Assembly: GCF_003725995.1 (NCBI RefSeq)
Contig: NZ_QIBX01000012.1
Coordinates: 20,733-84,732 of the forward strand
DNA length: 64,000 nucleotides
Source: Slackia equolifaciens
GTDB lineage: Bacteria; Actinomycetota; Coriobacteriia; Coriobacteriales; Eggerthellaceae
Reading direction: 5' to 3'
The notes beneath the pieces were generated by a model. That model saw only the letters and a program-made list of their open reading frames with translations, was not told the origin of the DNA and made no database searches. Made by a program: the position numbers and the translations under genes. Numbering within the stretch: the stretch's first letter is position 1; every line of letters begins with the position of its first letter. Below, one piece after another: positions 34,705-42,148 of the stretch.

Positions 34705-35595
34705 TTACAGAGCGGCGGTCAGCGCAGGGAGAACGGTCTTGATGTCGCCAACCAGGCCGTAGTCGCACTGCTTGAAGATGGGGGCGTTCTTGTCCTTGTT
34801 GATGGCGAAGAGAGCACCCGCGCGGTTGCAGCCGACCATGTGCTGCATCTGGCCGGAGATACCGCAGGCCACATAGACCTTGGGGGACAGCATCAGACCG
34901 GACACGCCGATGTAGACCTCGGTGGGCAGCCAGTCAACGCCCTCGGTGAGAGGACGGGAGCAGCCGAGGCCAGCGCCCAGCTTCTCGCACAGGTCGTCGG
35001 CGAGCTTGAGCTCGTCCTTCTCGGCGAAGCCGCGGCCGGCGGCCACAACGACGTCAGCCTTGAACAGATCCACGCCGCTCTTCTCTATCGGCTTGGAGGA
35101 AACGAGCTTGACGGCCTTGGCGGGAGCAACCCAAGCGAGCTCCTCGGTGGCATTGGCGCCAGAAGCCTCAGCCTCGGCGAAAACGCCAGCGCCCACGGTG
35201 TAGAAGGCAACGGAGCCAGCAGCCTTCTGCTGCTTCTGGCCCACGCCACCGAAGTACATGTTGGTGGCAACGTCGCCATCGAAGGCGATGACATCGGTGA
35301 TCACGGAAGCACCGGCATGGGCGGCCAGCTTGCCGGCCACAACCTTGACGTGCTTGGTGGGCTCGGCGAACACAGCGCCGGGCTGCTCGGCGTCGAAGGC
35401 GGCAATCACGGTGTCGGCGGCGTCGTCGAACACAGCGCCCTCGGGCAGAGCCACATGCAGAACCTTATCGGCGCAAGCGGCAGGAACCTCCATGTCGCCC
35501 ACGGCGACGAGCACTACCTCGTCGGCCACGGTGCGGGCGCCGGCGCAGAGCTCGCGGGCGGCGTCGGAACGTTCAGCGAGAACGAAAGCTTTCAT
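34705..35595 (-). CDS. fixB: Electron transfer flavoprotein alpha subunit FixB
   Basis: 296 aa. The C-terminal FAD domain is recognisable: VVAAGRGF, LGCSRPLTEGVDWLP, YVACGISGQMQHMVG and AINKDKNAPIF are standard ETF-alpha motifs. With FixA it forms the flavoprotein that exchanges electrons with acyl-CoA dehydrogenases; CaiA is its known partner in enterics. It starts 20 nt after the fixA stop and has AAAGGACG upstream of the ATG. Confidence 0.94.
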   Translation of the reverse strand: MKAFVLAERSDAARELCAGARTVADEVVLVAVGDMEVPAACADKVLHVALPEGAVFDDAADTVIAAFDAEQPGAVFAEPTKHVKVVAGKLAAHAGASVITDVIAFDGDVATNMYFGGVGQKQQKAAGSVAFYTVGAGVFAEAEASGANATEELAWVAPAKAVKLVSSKPIEKSGVDLFKADVVVAAGRGFAEKDELKLADDLCEKLGAGLGCSRPLTEGVDWLPTEVYIGVSGLMLSPKVYVACGISGQMQHMVGCNRAGALFAINKDKNAPIFKQCDYGLVGDIKTVLPALTAAL

Positions 35596-35615
35596 CTCTT
35601 AATCCGTCCTTTCCC

Positions 35616-36374
35616 TTACAGCGCGGCCTTGATGGCGGCGGCGAACTTCTCGATGGCGCCATCCTCGGAGGCGTCCATGATCTCGAGCTTGCGGTCAGCC
35701 TGCTCGGGGGCCTTGCAGTCGACGACCTCGATGGCGTTGGCATAGGAGCCCTCAGCGCCAGCAACGTTCATCGGCTTCTTGCCGGCAGCCAGGATGTCCT
35801 TCATGCCGGGAATGCGGGGCAGCGCGATGTCGGGAGTAACGGACACGACGGCGGGCAGAGGCACCTCGACGGTCTCGATGACATCCTCGAGGGTGCGCTC
35901 GACGGTCACAAAGCCGTCGCCGGCCTCGATCTTGGTGGCACCGTTGACAACGGGCAGACCCAGCTTGGCGGCCAGCTGCACGTCAACCTGCTGCGCGTAG
36001 TTGTCGGCAGAGCCGTCGCCGCACAGGATCAGGTCGTACTCGCCCACCTTGGCGATCAGCTCGGCCAGAGCGCCGGCGGTCGCATGGGCGTCAAGGCCGT
36101 CGCAGGAATCGTCGGCGGTCATGTAGAGCTCGTCGACGCCGCGGGCCAGAACGTTCTTCTTCATCTTGGAGTCGTCGATCTTGGAACCACCCACGGTGAC
36201 GCCCACGACGCTGGAGCCCTCGTTAGCAGCGGCCAGCTGAGCGGCGGCCTCCATGGCGTTCAGGTCGTAGGTCGAGACGATCGGCTTAGCCTTGGAGTAG
36301 TCCAGGCTGCGGTCACCGGACACCTGGATGTCCTGATCGTCAGGAACGACCTTGAAAGAAACAACGATTTTCAT
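35616..36374 (-). CDS. fixA: Electron transfer flavoprotein beta subunit FixA
   Basis: 252 aa beginning MKIVVSFKVVPDDQDI, the usual ETF-beta start. The AMP/FAD-binding loop region (LCGDGSADNYAQQVDVQLAAKLG) and VTPDIALPRIPGM are present. ATG 36374 with AAAGG upstream is preferred to an in-frame start at 36464 that would add an Arg-rich leader. It opens the fixABCX operon; a perfect dyad lies about 180 bp upstream (36555-36582). Confidence 0.93.
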   Translation of the reverse strand: MKIVVSFKVVPDDQDIQVSGDRSLDYSKAKPIVSTYDLNAMEAAAQLAAANEGSSVVGVTVGGSKIDDSKMKKNVLARGVDELYMTADDSCDGLDAHATAGALAELIAKVGEYDLILCGDGSADNYAQQVDVQLAAKLGLPVVNGATKIEAGDGFVTVERTLEDVIETVEVPLPAVVSVTPDIALPRIPGMKDILAAGKKPMNVAGAEGSYANAIEVVDCKAPEQADRKLEIMDASEDGAIEKFAAAIKAAL

Positions 36375-36554
36375 CTTGTGCCTTTCCCTTCTCGGTAGCG
36401 TTTCTTCTCTTCTGCCTCTCGCGTTGCATATCGGAGTCCGTCTGTGCGAAGACCTCGGACGCAACGGGTTTGCCTCTTATCCGCTGCGCATCATTCGAGG
36501 CATTTCGCACTTCGCCTCCGATGCGGACGGACAGATTATAGCGTAAAAATCGAA

Positions 36555-36582
36555 GTGTTACGTTGAGATTGACACGTAACAC
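36555..36582. promoter_or_regulatory. Operator-like dyad upstream of fixA
   Basis: Perfect 9-bp inverted repeat GTGTTACGT / ACGTAACAC with a 10-nt spacer (19 bp centre to centre, about two helical turns). It lies in the fixA leader region between fixA and the CaiA-like gene. The arm sequence ACGTAACA recurs near 30320 upstream of the LuxR gene. It suits a dimeric HTH regulator. Confidence 0.5.
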
Positions 36583-36920
36583 CGCTGCGAAACGTCCTGC
36601 ATATACAGCACCACCACACCTGGAAGCCTCGCGATTTTACTCGCATTGAACCAGGTCAACGAAAATACTCGTTTTTTTGTGATACAAGAACCGCGATTTC
36701 GCAGCAAAAAAGTGAGCAACTCGGAGCCTTCGAGCGGCGAATGGTGCACCCGGTTGCCTCGCGAGCCCAAGCCTACCGATCCGCGGCTTGAAAGCTCCCG
36801 GTACGAAAAGGGACGGATTGAAGGAAATTTCATATTCCCTTCATAATCCGTCTCAATTTAGGACGTCTAGCCACCGTTCACCGCAATTGGTGTGACGCTA
36901 AGCCGCAACAGTAACACTCA

Positions 36921-38075
36921 CTATTCGGCGTACTTCTTAGCAACCTGACGGCCGGCGATGTAAGCCATGATTTCATGGGTGCCGCCGCCGAACATGTTAC
37001 CGCGCAGGTCGGCCCACAGACGGCCAATGCGAACCTCGGTGGTGTAACCCAGACCGCCATAGATATTCAGGGCCATATCGGCAACCTTGAAGCACTCGGA
37101 GCAGCCATAGCGCTTGAGGAGCGCGGAGTCGAGCTGGACCGGCAGACCGTTGTCGAGCTTCCACAGGGTCTTGTAGAGCATATTGCGGGTGTTCTGAACC
37201 GCAATCTCCATGTCGGTGAGCATTTCCTGAATCATCTGGAACTTGGCGATCGGCTTGTTGAAGGCGATGCGCTGGTTGGCGTACTTGGCAGCATCCTCAA
37301 GAGCAGCCTGGGCCAGGCCAACCTGCTCGGCCACGATGTAGGCGCGCTCGACCTCGAAGTTCTTCATAAGCATCATGAAGCCCTCGCCCGGCTTGCCCAT
37401 GCGGTCGGCCTCGGTGACCACGACGTCATCCAGGTAGACCTCGCAGAACGGAATGCACTGCTGGCCGATCTTGTGCAGAGGAGCGGTGGAAACGCCCTCG
37501 CGGTCCATGTTGATGTACCACAGGCTCATGGAGCCGTTGTCGCGAGAGGGATCCTCGTCTTTGGCGATGACGATGGTGTAAGGAAGAACCTCGCCCATGG
37601 TGACCCAGGTCTTCTGGCCGGACAGACGATAGGTGCCGTCCTCCTGCTTCTTAGCGACGCAGGTCATGGAGCGGTTATCGGAACCGGCACCCGGCTCGGA
37701 GATGGACAGAGAAGCGATAGGCCAGCCGGTCTCCATGTAGTGGTCGACGGCGTGCTGCTTCTGCTCCTCGGTACCGAACTCCATGATGTCGAACATGGAG
37801 AGAGAGTTCTGGTACAGGATGTGCATGCAGCCGCTGCGATGATAGAGCTCTTCGATCATGAGGCCGATGGTCACGCGGTCGGCAGGGATTCCGCCGTACT
37901 CCTCGGGAATGCCCATCAGGCCGAAGCCGGCGTCGCGGTACGCCTCGGCAATCTCATCGGGCATGCTGTGCGTCTCGTACATCTCCTTGATGACGTCTTC
38001 GGTGAAGTAGCGATCGCAGAACTCGCGCACACTCTCGAGCAGCAGCTCCTGTTCGTCGGTCAAAGCGAAATCCAT
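36921..38075 (-). CDS. CaiA-like acyl-CoA dehydrogenase, fix-linked
   Basis: 384 aa. Middle-domain loop SISEPGAGSDNRSM, C-domain NQRIAFNKPIAKFQMIQEM and IYGGLGYT. As in the caiA product, the C-terminal Glu is absent (FGGGTHE), and E243 in EVERA is at the alternative base position on the neighbouring helix. It is the gene upstream of fixABCX on the same strand, so FixAB is the likely electron partner. AGGAGG precedes the ATG. Divergent from a TetR gene that probably controls it. Confidence 0.9.
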   Translation of the reverse strand: MDFALTDEQELLLESVREFCDRYFTEDVIKEMYETHSMPDEIAEAYRDAGFGLMGIPEEYGGIPADRVTIGLMIEELYHRSGCMHILYQNSLSMFDIMEFGTEEQKQHAVDHYMETGWPIASLSISEPGAGSDNRSMTCVAKKQEDGTYRLSGQKTWVTMGEVLPYTIVIAKDEDPSRDNGSMSLWYINMDREGVSTAPLHKIGQQCIPFCEVYLDDVVVTEADRMGKPGEGFMMLMKNFEVERAYIVAEQVGLAQAALEDAAKYANQRIAFNKPIAKFQMIQEMLTDMEIAVQNTRNMLYKTLWKLDNGLPVQLDSALLKRYGCSECFKVADMALNIYGGLGYTTEVRIGRLWADLRGNMFGGGTHEIMAYIAGRQVAKKYAE

Positions 38076-38217
38076 GTTTTCCTCCTCGAATGTAGGATTC
38101 GGCCTAGCTGAATGACCGCATAGACGGCCCCTTCAGTCTTTCTAGGGCGAGGATACTCACTTTTGAGAGCCTCATGGATGGTCAGTTTTGCATTTCTGTA
38201 TAATTTTTTTCTAGTTT

Positions 38218-38233
38218 ACGGTCATTTGGCCGT
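38218..38233. promoter_or_regulatory. Candidate TetR operator
   Basis: Imperfect palindrome ACGGTCAT/TTGGCCGT in the AT-rich region between the CaiA-like and TetR genes. The half-site CGGTCAT recurs inverted at 38112-38118, close to the dehydrogenase start. Autoregulation by the adjacent TetR protein is likely from this arrangement. Confidence 0.4.
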
Positions 38234-38428
38234 TTTCGTATAAATTCTGGGGAATTCATAAGTGCTGTATATAAAACGCAGTTCAGAGCTTATTTTGTGT
38301 CTTTTTTCATCAATCTGTACTACAATATCCCAAGTTTGTCCTAGGGCATTTTTTAAAAACTGTACCGCATTCAACGTTACCCGCATCCGAGTCACGAGCC
38401 CACGTCAGCGGACGCGCGAAAGGAATTG

Positions 38429-39097
38429 ATGAGGCCTATGAGTTCTGTCGACACCATGTCAATCATGGGCGAGGCGTTTGTCGAGCTCGCCACCCAATCC
38501 CCCCTCGAGAAGATCTCGGTGTCGGATATCGTTGCCGCGTCGGGCAAGAACCGCAAGACGTTCTATTACCACTTCGAGGATAAGAGCCATTTGATCCGCT
38601 GGATTTTCCGCAGCGATCTGGCCGAGGTGCTGCACGACCGTTTCGACGAGGAGCATCTGGTATACGAGAACCCTCAGGATCCCGGCGCCATGCCTGAACT
38701 CCCCTATTACGCGTTTCGCAAGAGCGGCGTTCGCTCGCTTGACGGGTCGGAATTCGTGCACGCCCTTGCCGATACATTACAAAAGCGCCCCGAGTATTAC
38801 GGCAAGGCGCTGCGCGGCGTTGAGCCAGACGGCCTGCGGGCATACCTGGTTCGCCTTTACGTTCCCGCATTCGAGAAGGATATTCGCTTCATCTTGAGCA
38901 ACCGCTCACTCGATCGAGCAAACGTGAAGTTCTTGGCAGAGTTCTACGCGGGTGCATTGGTATCGTACCTCGCCACGAAAGCGGCCTCCCCCGCCACTTC
39001 GCACGACCTGCTGCGCGATATGGGGCCTTTTAGCAACATCATCCACTCGTCGATGGAGAACGAAATCAAAGAACAGCAAATGAGACGCAGCTTTTAA
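38429..39097 (+). CDS. TetR-family regulator
   Basis: 222 aa. The N-terminal HTH is clear (FVELATQSPLEKISVSDI, AASGKNRKTFYYHFEDKSHL); the rest is an all-helical ligand domain without a recognised subfamily signature. ATG 38429 has AAAGGA 5 nt upstream; the preceding TTG and a later ATG (38438) are possible but less suited. It is divergent from the CaiA-like dehydrogenase, which it probably represses until a CoA ester or acid binds. A bidirectional terminator follows. Confidence 0.85.
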   Translation: MRPMSSVDTMSIMGEAFVELATQSPLEKISVSDIVAASGKNRKTFYYHFEDKSHLIRWIFRSDLAEVLHDRFDEEHLVYENPQDPGAMPELPYYAFRKSGVRSLDGSEFVHALADTLQKRPEYYGKALRGVEPDGLRAYLVRLYVPAFEKDIRFILSNRSLDRANVKFLAEFYAGALVSYLATKAASPATSHDLLRDMGPFSNIIHSSMENEIKEQQMRRSF

Positions 39098-39240
39098 GGG
39101 GACGACAAGCACCTTACGCTTCACTTTGGCCCGCCGCGGCGCGCCATTCTGGTCTATCTGCGGGCTTACGCGCTCTTCGGCTTGCAGTCACGCGAATCTG
39201 CGAATGCTCCACGTCATCCGTGAAACAATGAGCTGACATC

Positions 39241-39276
39241 AAAAAAGGCTCCGGGGTTTCCGGAGCCTTTTGCTTT
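39241..39276. terminator. Bidirectional intrinsic terminator
   Basis: Stem AAAAGGCTCCGG / CCGGAGCCTTTT, loop GGTTT, T-runs on both strands. It separates the convergent TetR and ndk genes and marks the border to housekeeping genes. Confidence 0.9.
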
Positions 39277-39323
39277 TCGACGAGGCTCTTCGGCCACGCC
39301 GTAAGGAATCGAACGCAGTTGGG

Positions 39324-39731
39324 TTACGCGCCGAAGAAGATGCCGATCTCGCGCTCAGCGGACTCGGGAGAGTCGGAGCCGTGGATGACGTTCTCGTCCA
39401 TGATCAGGCCGAAGTCGCCGCGGATGGTGCCAGGGGCAGCCTCGGCGGGATTGGTGGCGCCCATGAGCGTACGCATCTTCTTGATAGCGCCCTCACCGGA
39501 AACGACCATCTTGACCACGGGGCCGCTGGTGATGTATTCGATCAGACCGTTGTAGAAGGGCTTGCCCTCATGCTCGGCATAGTTGGCGGCAGCCTGCTCG
39601 GGCGTCACGTTGGCAAGCTCCATGCGCTCGATGGTCAGACCGCTGCGCTCGATGCGAGCGATGATCTCGCCCATGTGGCGGTTGCGCACGGCATCGGGCT
39701 TGAGCATGGAATAGGTCTTCTCAATTGCCAT
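39324..39731 (-). CDS. ndk: Nucleoside diphosphate kinase
   Basis: 135 aa, normal length. Catalytic H117 lies in NVIHGSDS; KPDAV near the start and the GTIRGDFG loop are intact. It transfers the gamma-phosphate between nucleoside di- and triphosphates. AGAAAGGAAAAA precedes the ATG. It stands alone, about 100 nt from the TPR gene on the same strand. Confidence 0.96.
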   Translation of the reverse strand: MAIEKTYSMLKPDAVRNRHMGEIIARIERSGLTIERMELANVTPEQAAANYAEHEGKPFYNGLIEYITSGPVVKMVVSGEGAIKKMRTLMGATNPAEAAPGTIRGDFGLIMDENVIHGSDSPESAEREIGIFFGA

Positions 39732-39833
39732 TCTGGTTTTTCCTTTCTCGATAATGCCTTGGGCATTTGACGGCGATCATAAAGCCGGGCCGCACGCCGA
39801 ACGAAACACGACATGCGACCGGCGGCATAAAGG

Positions 39834-41201
39834 CTATTGCTGCTGCGAGGCGAATGTCATCTCGATATTGGACACCTTCCAACCGATGAGGTCGCGCACC
39901 ATGTCAACCTGATAGGAGACATCTCCCCCTTCGGCTGCCTGAGCGGTCACATACACCGTGGAATTGGACATGCTCTTCTCTACGGAATCAACCGTGATGT
40001 CGGAATCCTGCACCACGCCGCGCATCTCGGAGTTCACAGCGTCGGCGCTCATGTTGGAAGTGAAGTACTCCTGAGCGTTAGACGTGTCGGAGAACAGGCC
40101 GCGCACCACGCTCTCCTGCGTGGGGTAGCCATAGCCCTGCGTATAGAGGAACACGCAACCGGCGGCAGCGATCAAAAGCAACGCGAACAGGAACACGAGA
40201 ATCTTCAGACCCACGTTGCGGCGCTTGCGATCCTTCTTCGCAATGCTCTTGGAATAGCGCTCCAGCTCTTCCTCGCTGGCGTTGAAGAAGCGGTCATCGC
40301 CCGAGGCGTAGCCGTCCTGCACGTCATAGCCATAGGCCTCGGCCGGGAAGTACTGGGGGTCCGTATAGTAGGGGTCCTGCGCCATGAGCGGGGCGCCGTC
40401 AGCCGCAACGTCCAGACCGGACATGTCGGACTGGGGCTCAATCGCCTGCGTCTGGCCCGCGAGAGGCTGCATGGCGGCGGTGCCGGTAGCCACGGCCTTG
40501 GCCGCCAAGCTGTAGTCCACGCTGGCCGATTCGCTCAGGAAATAGGTCTTATCGGCAAGAGCAGCTTCAAATGCGCTCATTGCCTTCTGCATCTGATTGC
40601 AGGCAACATAGGCCTGCCCCAGATTGGCGTACATCTTGTTACGCGTGGCAGGATCCATGTCGAACTGCAGCGCGCTTTCATAGGACTGCACGGCGTCGGC
40701 GGGACGATTGAGCGCCATGAAGCATACGCCCAGGTTGAGCAACGCCTTCGTGGGATCAGGATTGCGCTGATCGAGCGCCGCCTCGCGGAAAGCCACGCCC
40801 GCCTCGGCATTTTTACCCAGCTTGAGCAGCGCGTTTCCCATGCCCAGATACGCCTTATAGGGCGCATCGTATTTGGCATCGGACACAGCGATTTCGAAAT
40901 GCTCCACCGCATCCTCGTAGTCGTGCAGAAAGGCATAGGCCTTGGCGAGGTTGCAGTTCACCGCTCCGCACGCGTCATAAGCAGCATCGGCCGTTGCCTG
41001 CGTGTAGGCGTTGATTGCCTCGTCGAACTGCTGCAGCTGAAGGTAGCAGTTGCCCAGCTGATGGTACAGATAGCCCACATCCCCAGGCCCCTTCGGAATG
41101 GTGGGATCCGAGACGCACTGCCCGAACAGCGAAAGCGCCGTCTGGAAATCTCGAGCCTGGTAAGCTGCACGCGCGGAAGCGATGTACTGATTGTCAATCA
41201 T
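39834..41201 (-). CDS. TPR-repeat membrane protein
   Basis: 455 aa. Residues 1-230 contain about six tetratricopeptide repeats (for example LGNCYLQLQQFDEAINAYTQA, MGNALLKLGKNAEAGVAF, LGQAYVACNQMQKAMSAF). An acidic linker follows, then one membrane segment near 330-350 after a basic KKDRKRR stretch, and a C-terminal domain of about 100 residues presumably outside. A cytoplasmic TPR scaffold joined to an external domain suggests an envelope or secretion adaptor. It ends 100 nt upstream of ndk and starts 66 nt after the cyclophilin stop. Confidence 0.8.
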   Translation of the reverse strand: MIDNQYIASARAAYQARDFQTALSLFGQCVSDPTIPKGPGDVGYLYHQLGNCYLQLQQFDEAINAYTQATADAAYDACGAVNCNLAKAYAFLHDYEDAVEHFEIAVSDAKYDAPYKAYLGMGNALLKLGKNAEAGVAFREAALDQRNPDPTKALLNLGVCFMALNRPADAVQSYESALQFDMDPATRNKMYANLGQAYVACNQMQKAMSAFEAALADKTYFLSESASVDYSLAAKAVATGTAAMQPLAGQTQAIEPQSDMSGLDVAADGAPLMAQDPYYTDPQYFPAEAYGYDVQDGYASGDDRFFNASEEELERYSKSIAKKDRKRRNVGLKILVFLFALLLIAAAGCVFLYTQGYGYPTQESVVRGLFSDTSNAQEYFTSNMSADAVNSEMRGVVQDSDITVDSVEKSMSNSTVYVTAQAAEGGDVSYQVDMVRDLIGWKVSNIEMTFASQQQ

Positions 41202-41267
41202 AGATGCCGTCTTCTCCTTGGGCCCTCGCCCGTCGCCTGTGCGGAGGTGGAGCCGCGTTTACTACGT

Positions 41268-41798
41268 TTAATCTGCGTTCTCGATGACGATGGTCTCGAT
41301 GACGTCGCCCACGCGAAGCTGCGCGATAACGTCTTTGCCCTCGATGGTCTGGCCGAACACCGTGTAGCCGGAATCAAGGCCGTGCTGCGGGCCGAGGCAG
41401 AGGTAGAACTGCGATCCCGCGGAGTCAGGCATCTGGGAACGAGCCATGGCGAGCGCGCCGTCATCGTGGGAGTTGTGAGGATTGGTGGTGTACTCCTGTT
41501 TGATAGTGTAGCCGGGGCCACCCGTACCAAGACCCGCCCACGGATTTCCCGCCGCAGCCTTTACCTGCTCGGAATCGAGATCGCGCGTATTGGGGCAGCC
41601 GCCCTGGATGACGAAGCCCGGGACATAGCGATGGAACTTCAGGTTGTCATAGAAGCCTTTGCGTGCGAGCTCCACGAAATTGCCCACATGGATAGGGGCA
41701 TCCTCGCCAGCAAGCTGCACGCGAATATCGCCCTTGGACGTCTTGATGACAGCGATCTCGTTGCCGTTGGGCTTGTATTCGGGGGTGTACAGCGCCAT
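41268..41798 (-). CDS. Cyclophilin-type peptidyl-prolyl isomerase
   Basis: 176 aa with no signal peptide, so cytoplasmic. The active site is intact: KFHRYVPGFVIQGG with the catalytic Arg replaced in position by the H-R pair typical of bacterial forms, ALAMARSQMPDSAGSQFYLCLG, and YTVFGQTIEG. It catalyses cis-trans isomerisation of prolyl bonds. AGAAAGGAAGC precedes the ATG. It is followed on the same strand by the TPR gene. Confidence 0.92.
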   Translation of the reverse strand: MALYTPEYKPNGNEIAVIKTSKGDIRVQLAGEDAPIHVGNFVELARKGFYDNLKFHRYVPGFVIQGGCPNTRDLDSEQVKAAAGNPWAGLGTGGPGYTIKQEYTTNPHNSHDDGALAMARSQMPDSAGSQFYLCLGPQHGLDSGYTVFGQTIEGKDVIAQLRVGDVIETIVIENAD

Positions 41799-41849
41799 CG
41801 TGCTTCCTTTCTCTCACTATATAGATGGTGCGCGTGGCATCATGAACGT

Positions 41850-42037
41850 GCAAATGGTGCCCTCGGCGGGATTGCCGCGCCCGCTTGCGCGGACGCTCCA
41901 CCCCTCGGGCTTACGCCCTCGGGCGAACCGCCAAAAACTGCCCACTGGGCAGTTTTCGCAACGCGGTTCCACCCGAACGGGTTCAAATCCCGCCGAAAAA
42001 CACCGACGTATTCGCAAATGGTGCCCTCGGCGGGATT
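41850..42037. repeat. Repeated copies of the tRNA-Arg 3' end
   Basis: A 24-bp sequence spanning the encoded CCA, acceptor and part of the T-arm occurs exactly at 41850-41873 and 42014-42037, 164 bp apart in the same direction; the second copy is the real tRNA. A third, inverted copy (GGTTCAAATCCCGCCGA) starts near 41980 and differs from the tRNA T-arm at one base. The arrangement looks like an attachment-site scar. Confidence 0.65.
41934..41956 (-). terminator. Intrinsic terminator of tRNA-Arg
   Basis: Perfect 10-bp stem AAAACTGCCC / GGGCAGTTTT with a 3-nt loop and TTTTT on the minus strand, 63 nt downstream of the tRNA. Confidence 0.8.
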
Positions 42038-42094
42038 CGAACCCACGGCACCTTGCTCCGGAGGCAAGTGCTCTATCCCCTGAGCTACGAGGGC
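42019..42094 (-). tRNA. tRNA-Arg (CCG)
   Basis: On the minus strand GCCCTCG pairs with CGAGGGC, the anticodon loop CTCCGGA gives CCG (reads CGG), and the T-arm is GTGGGTTCGAATCCCGC. The 3' CCA is encoded (42019-42021). It stands alone with its own terminator. Confidence 0.95.
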
Positions 42095-42148
42095 GCATTA
42101 GCGTTCGAAATTATACTGTAAAATGAGCCGAGCGAGAAATGAGGATAT

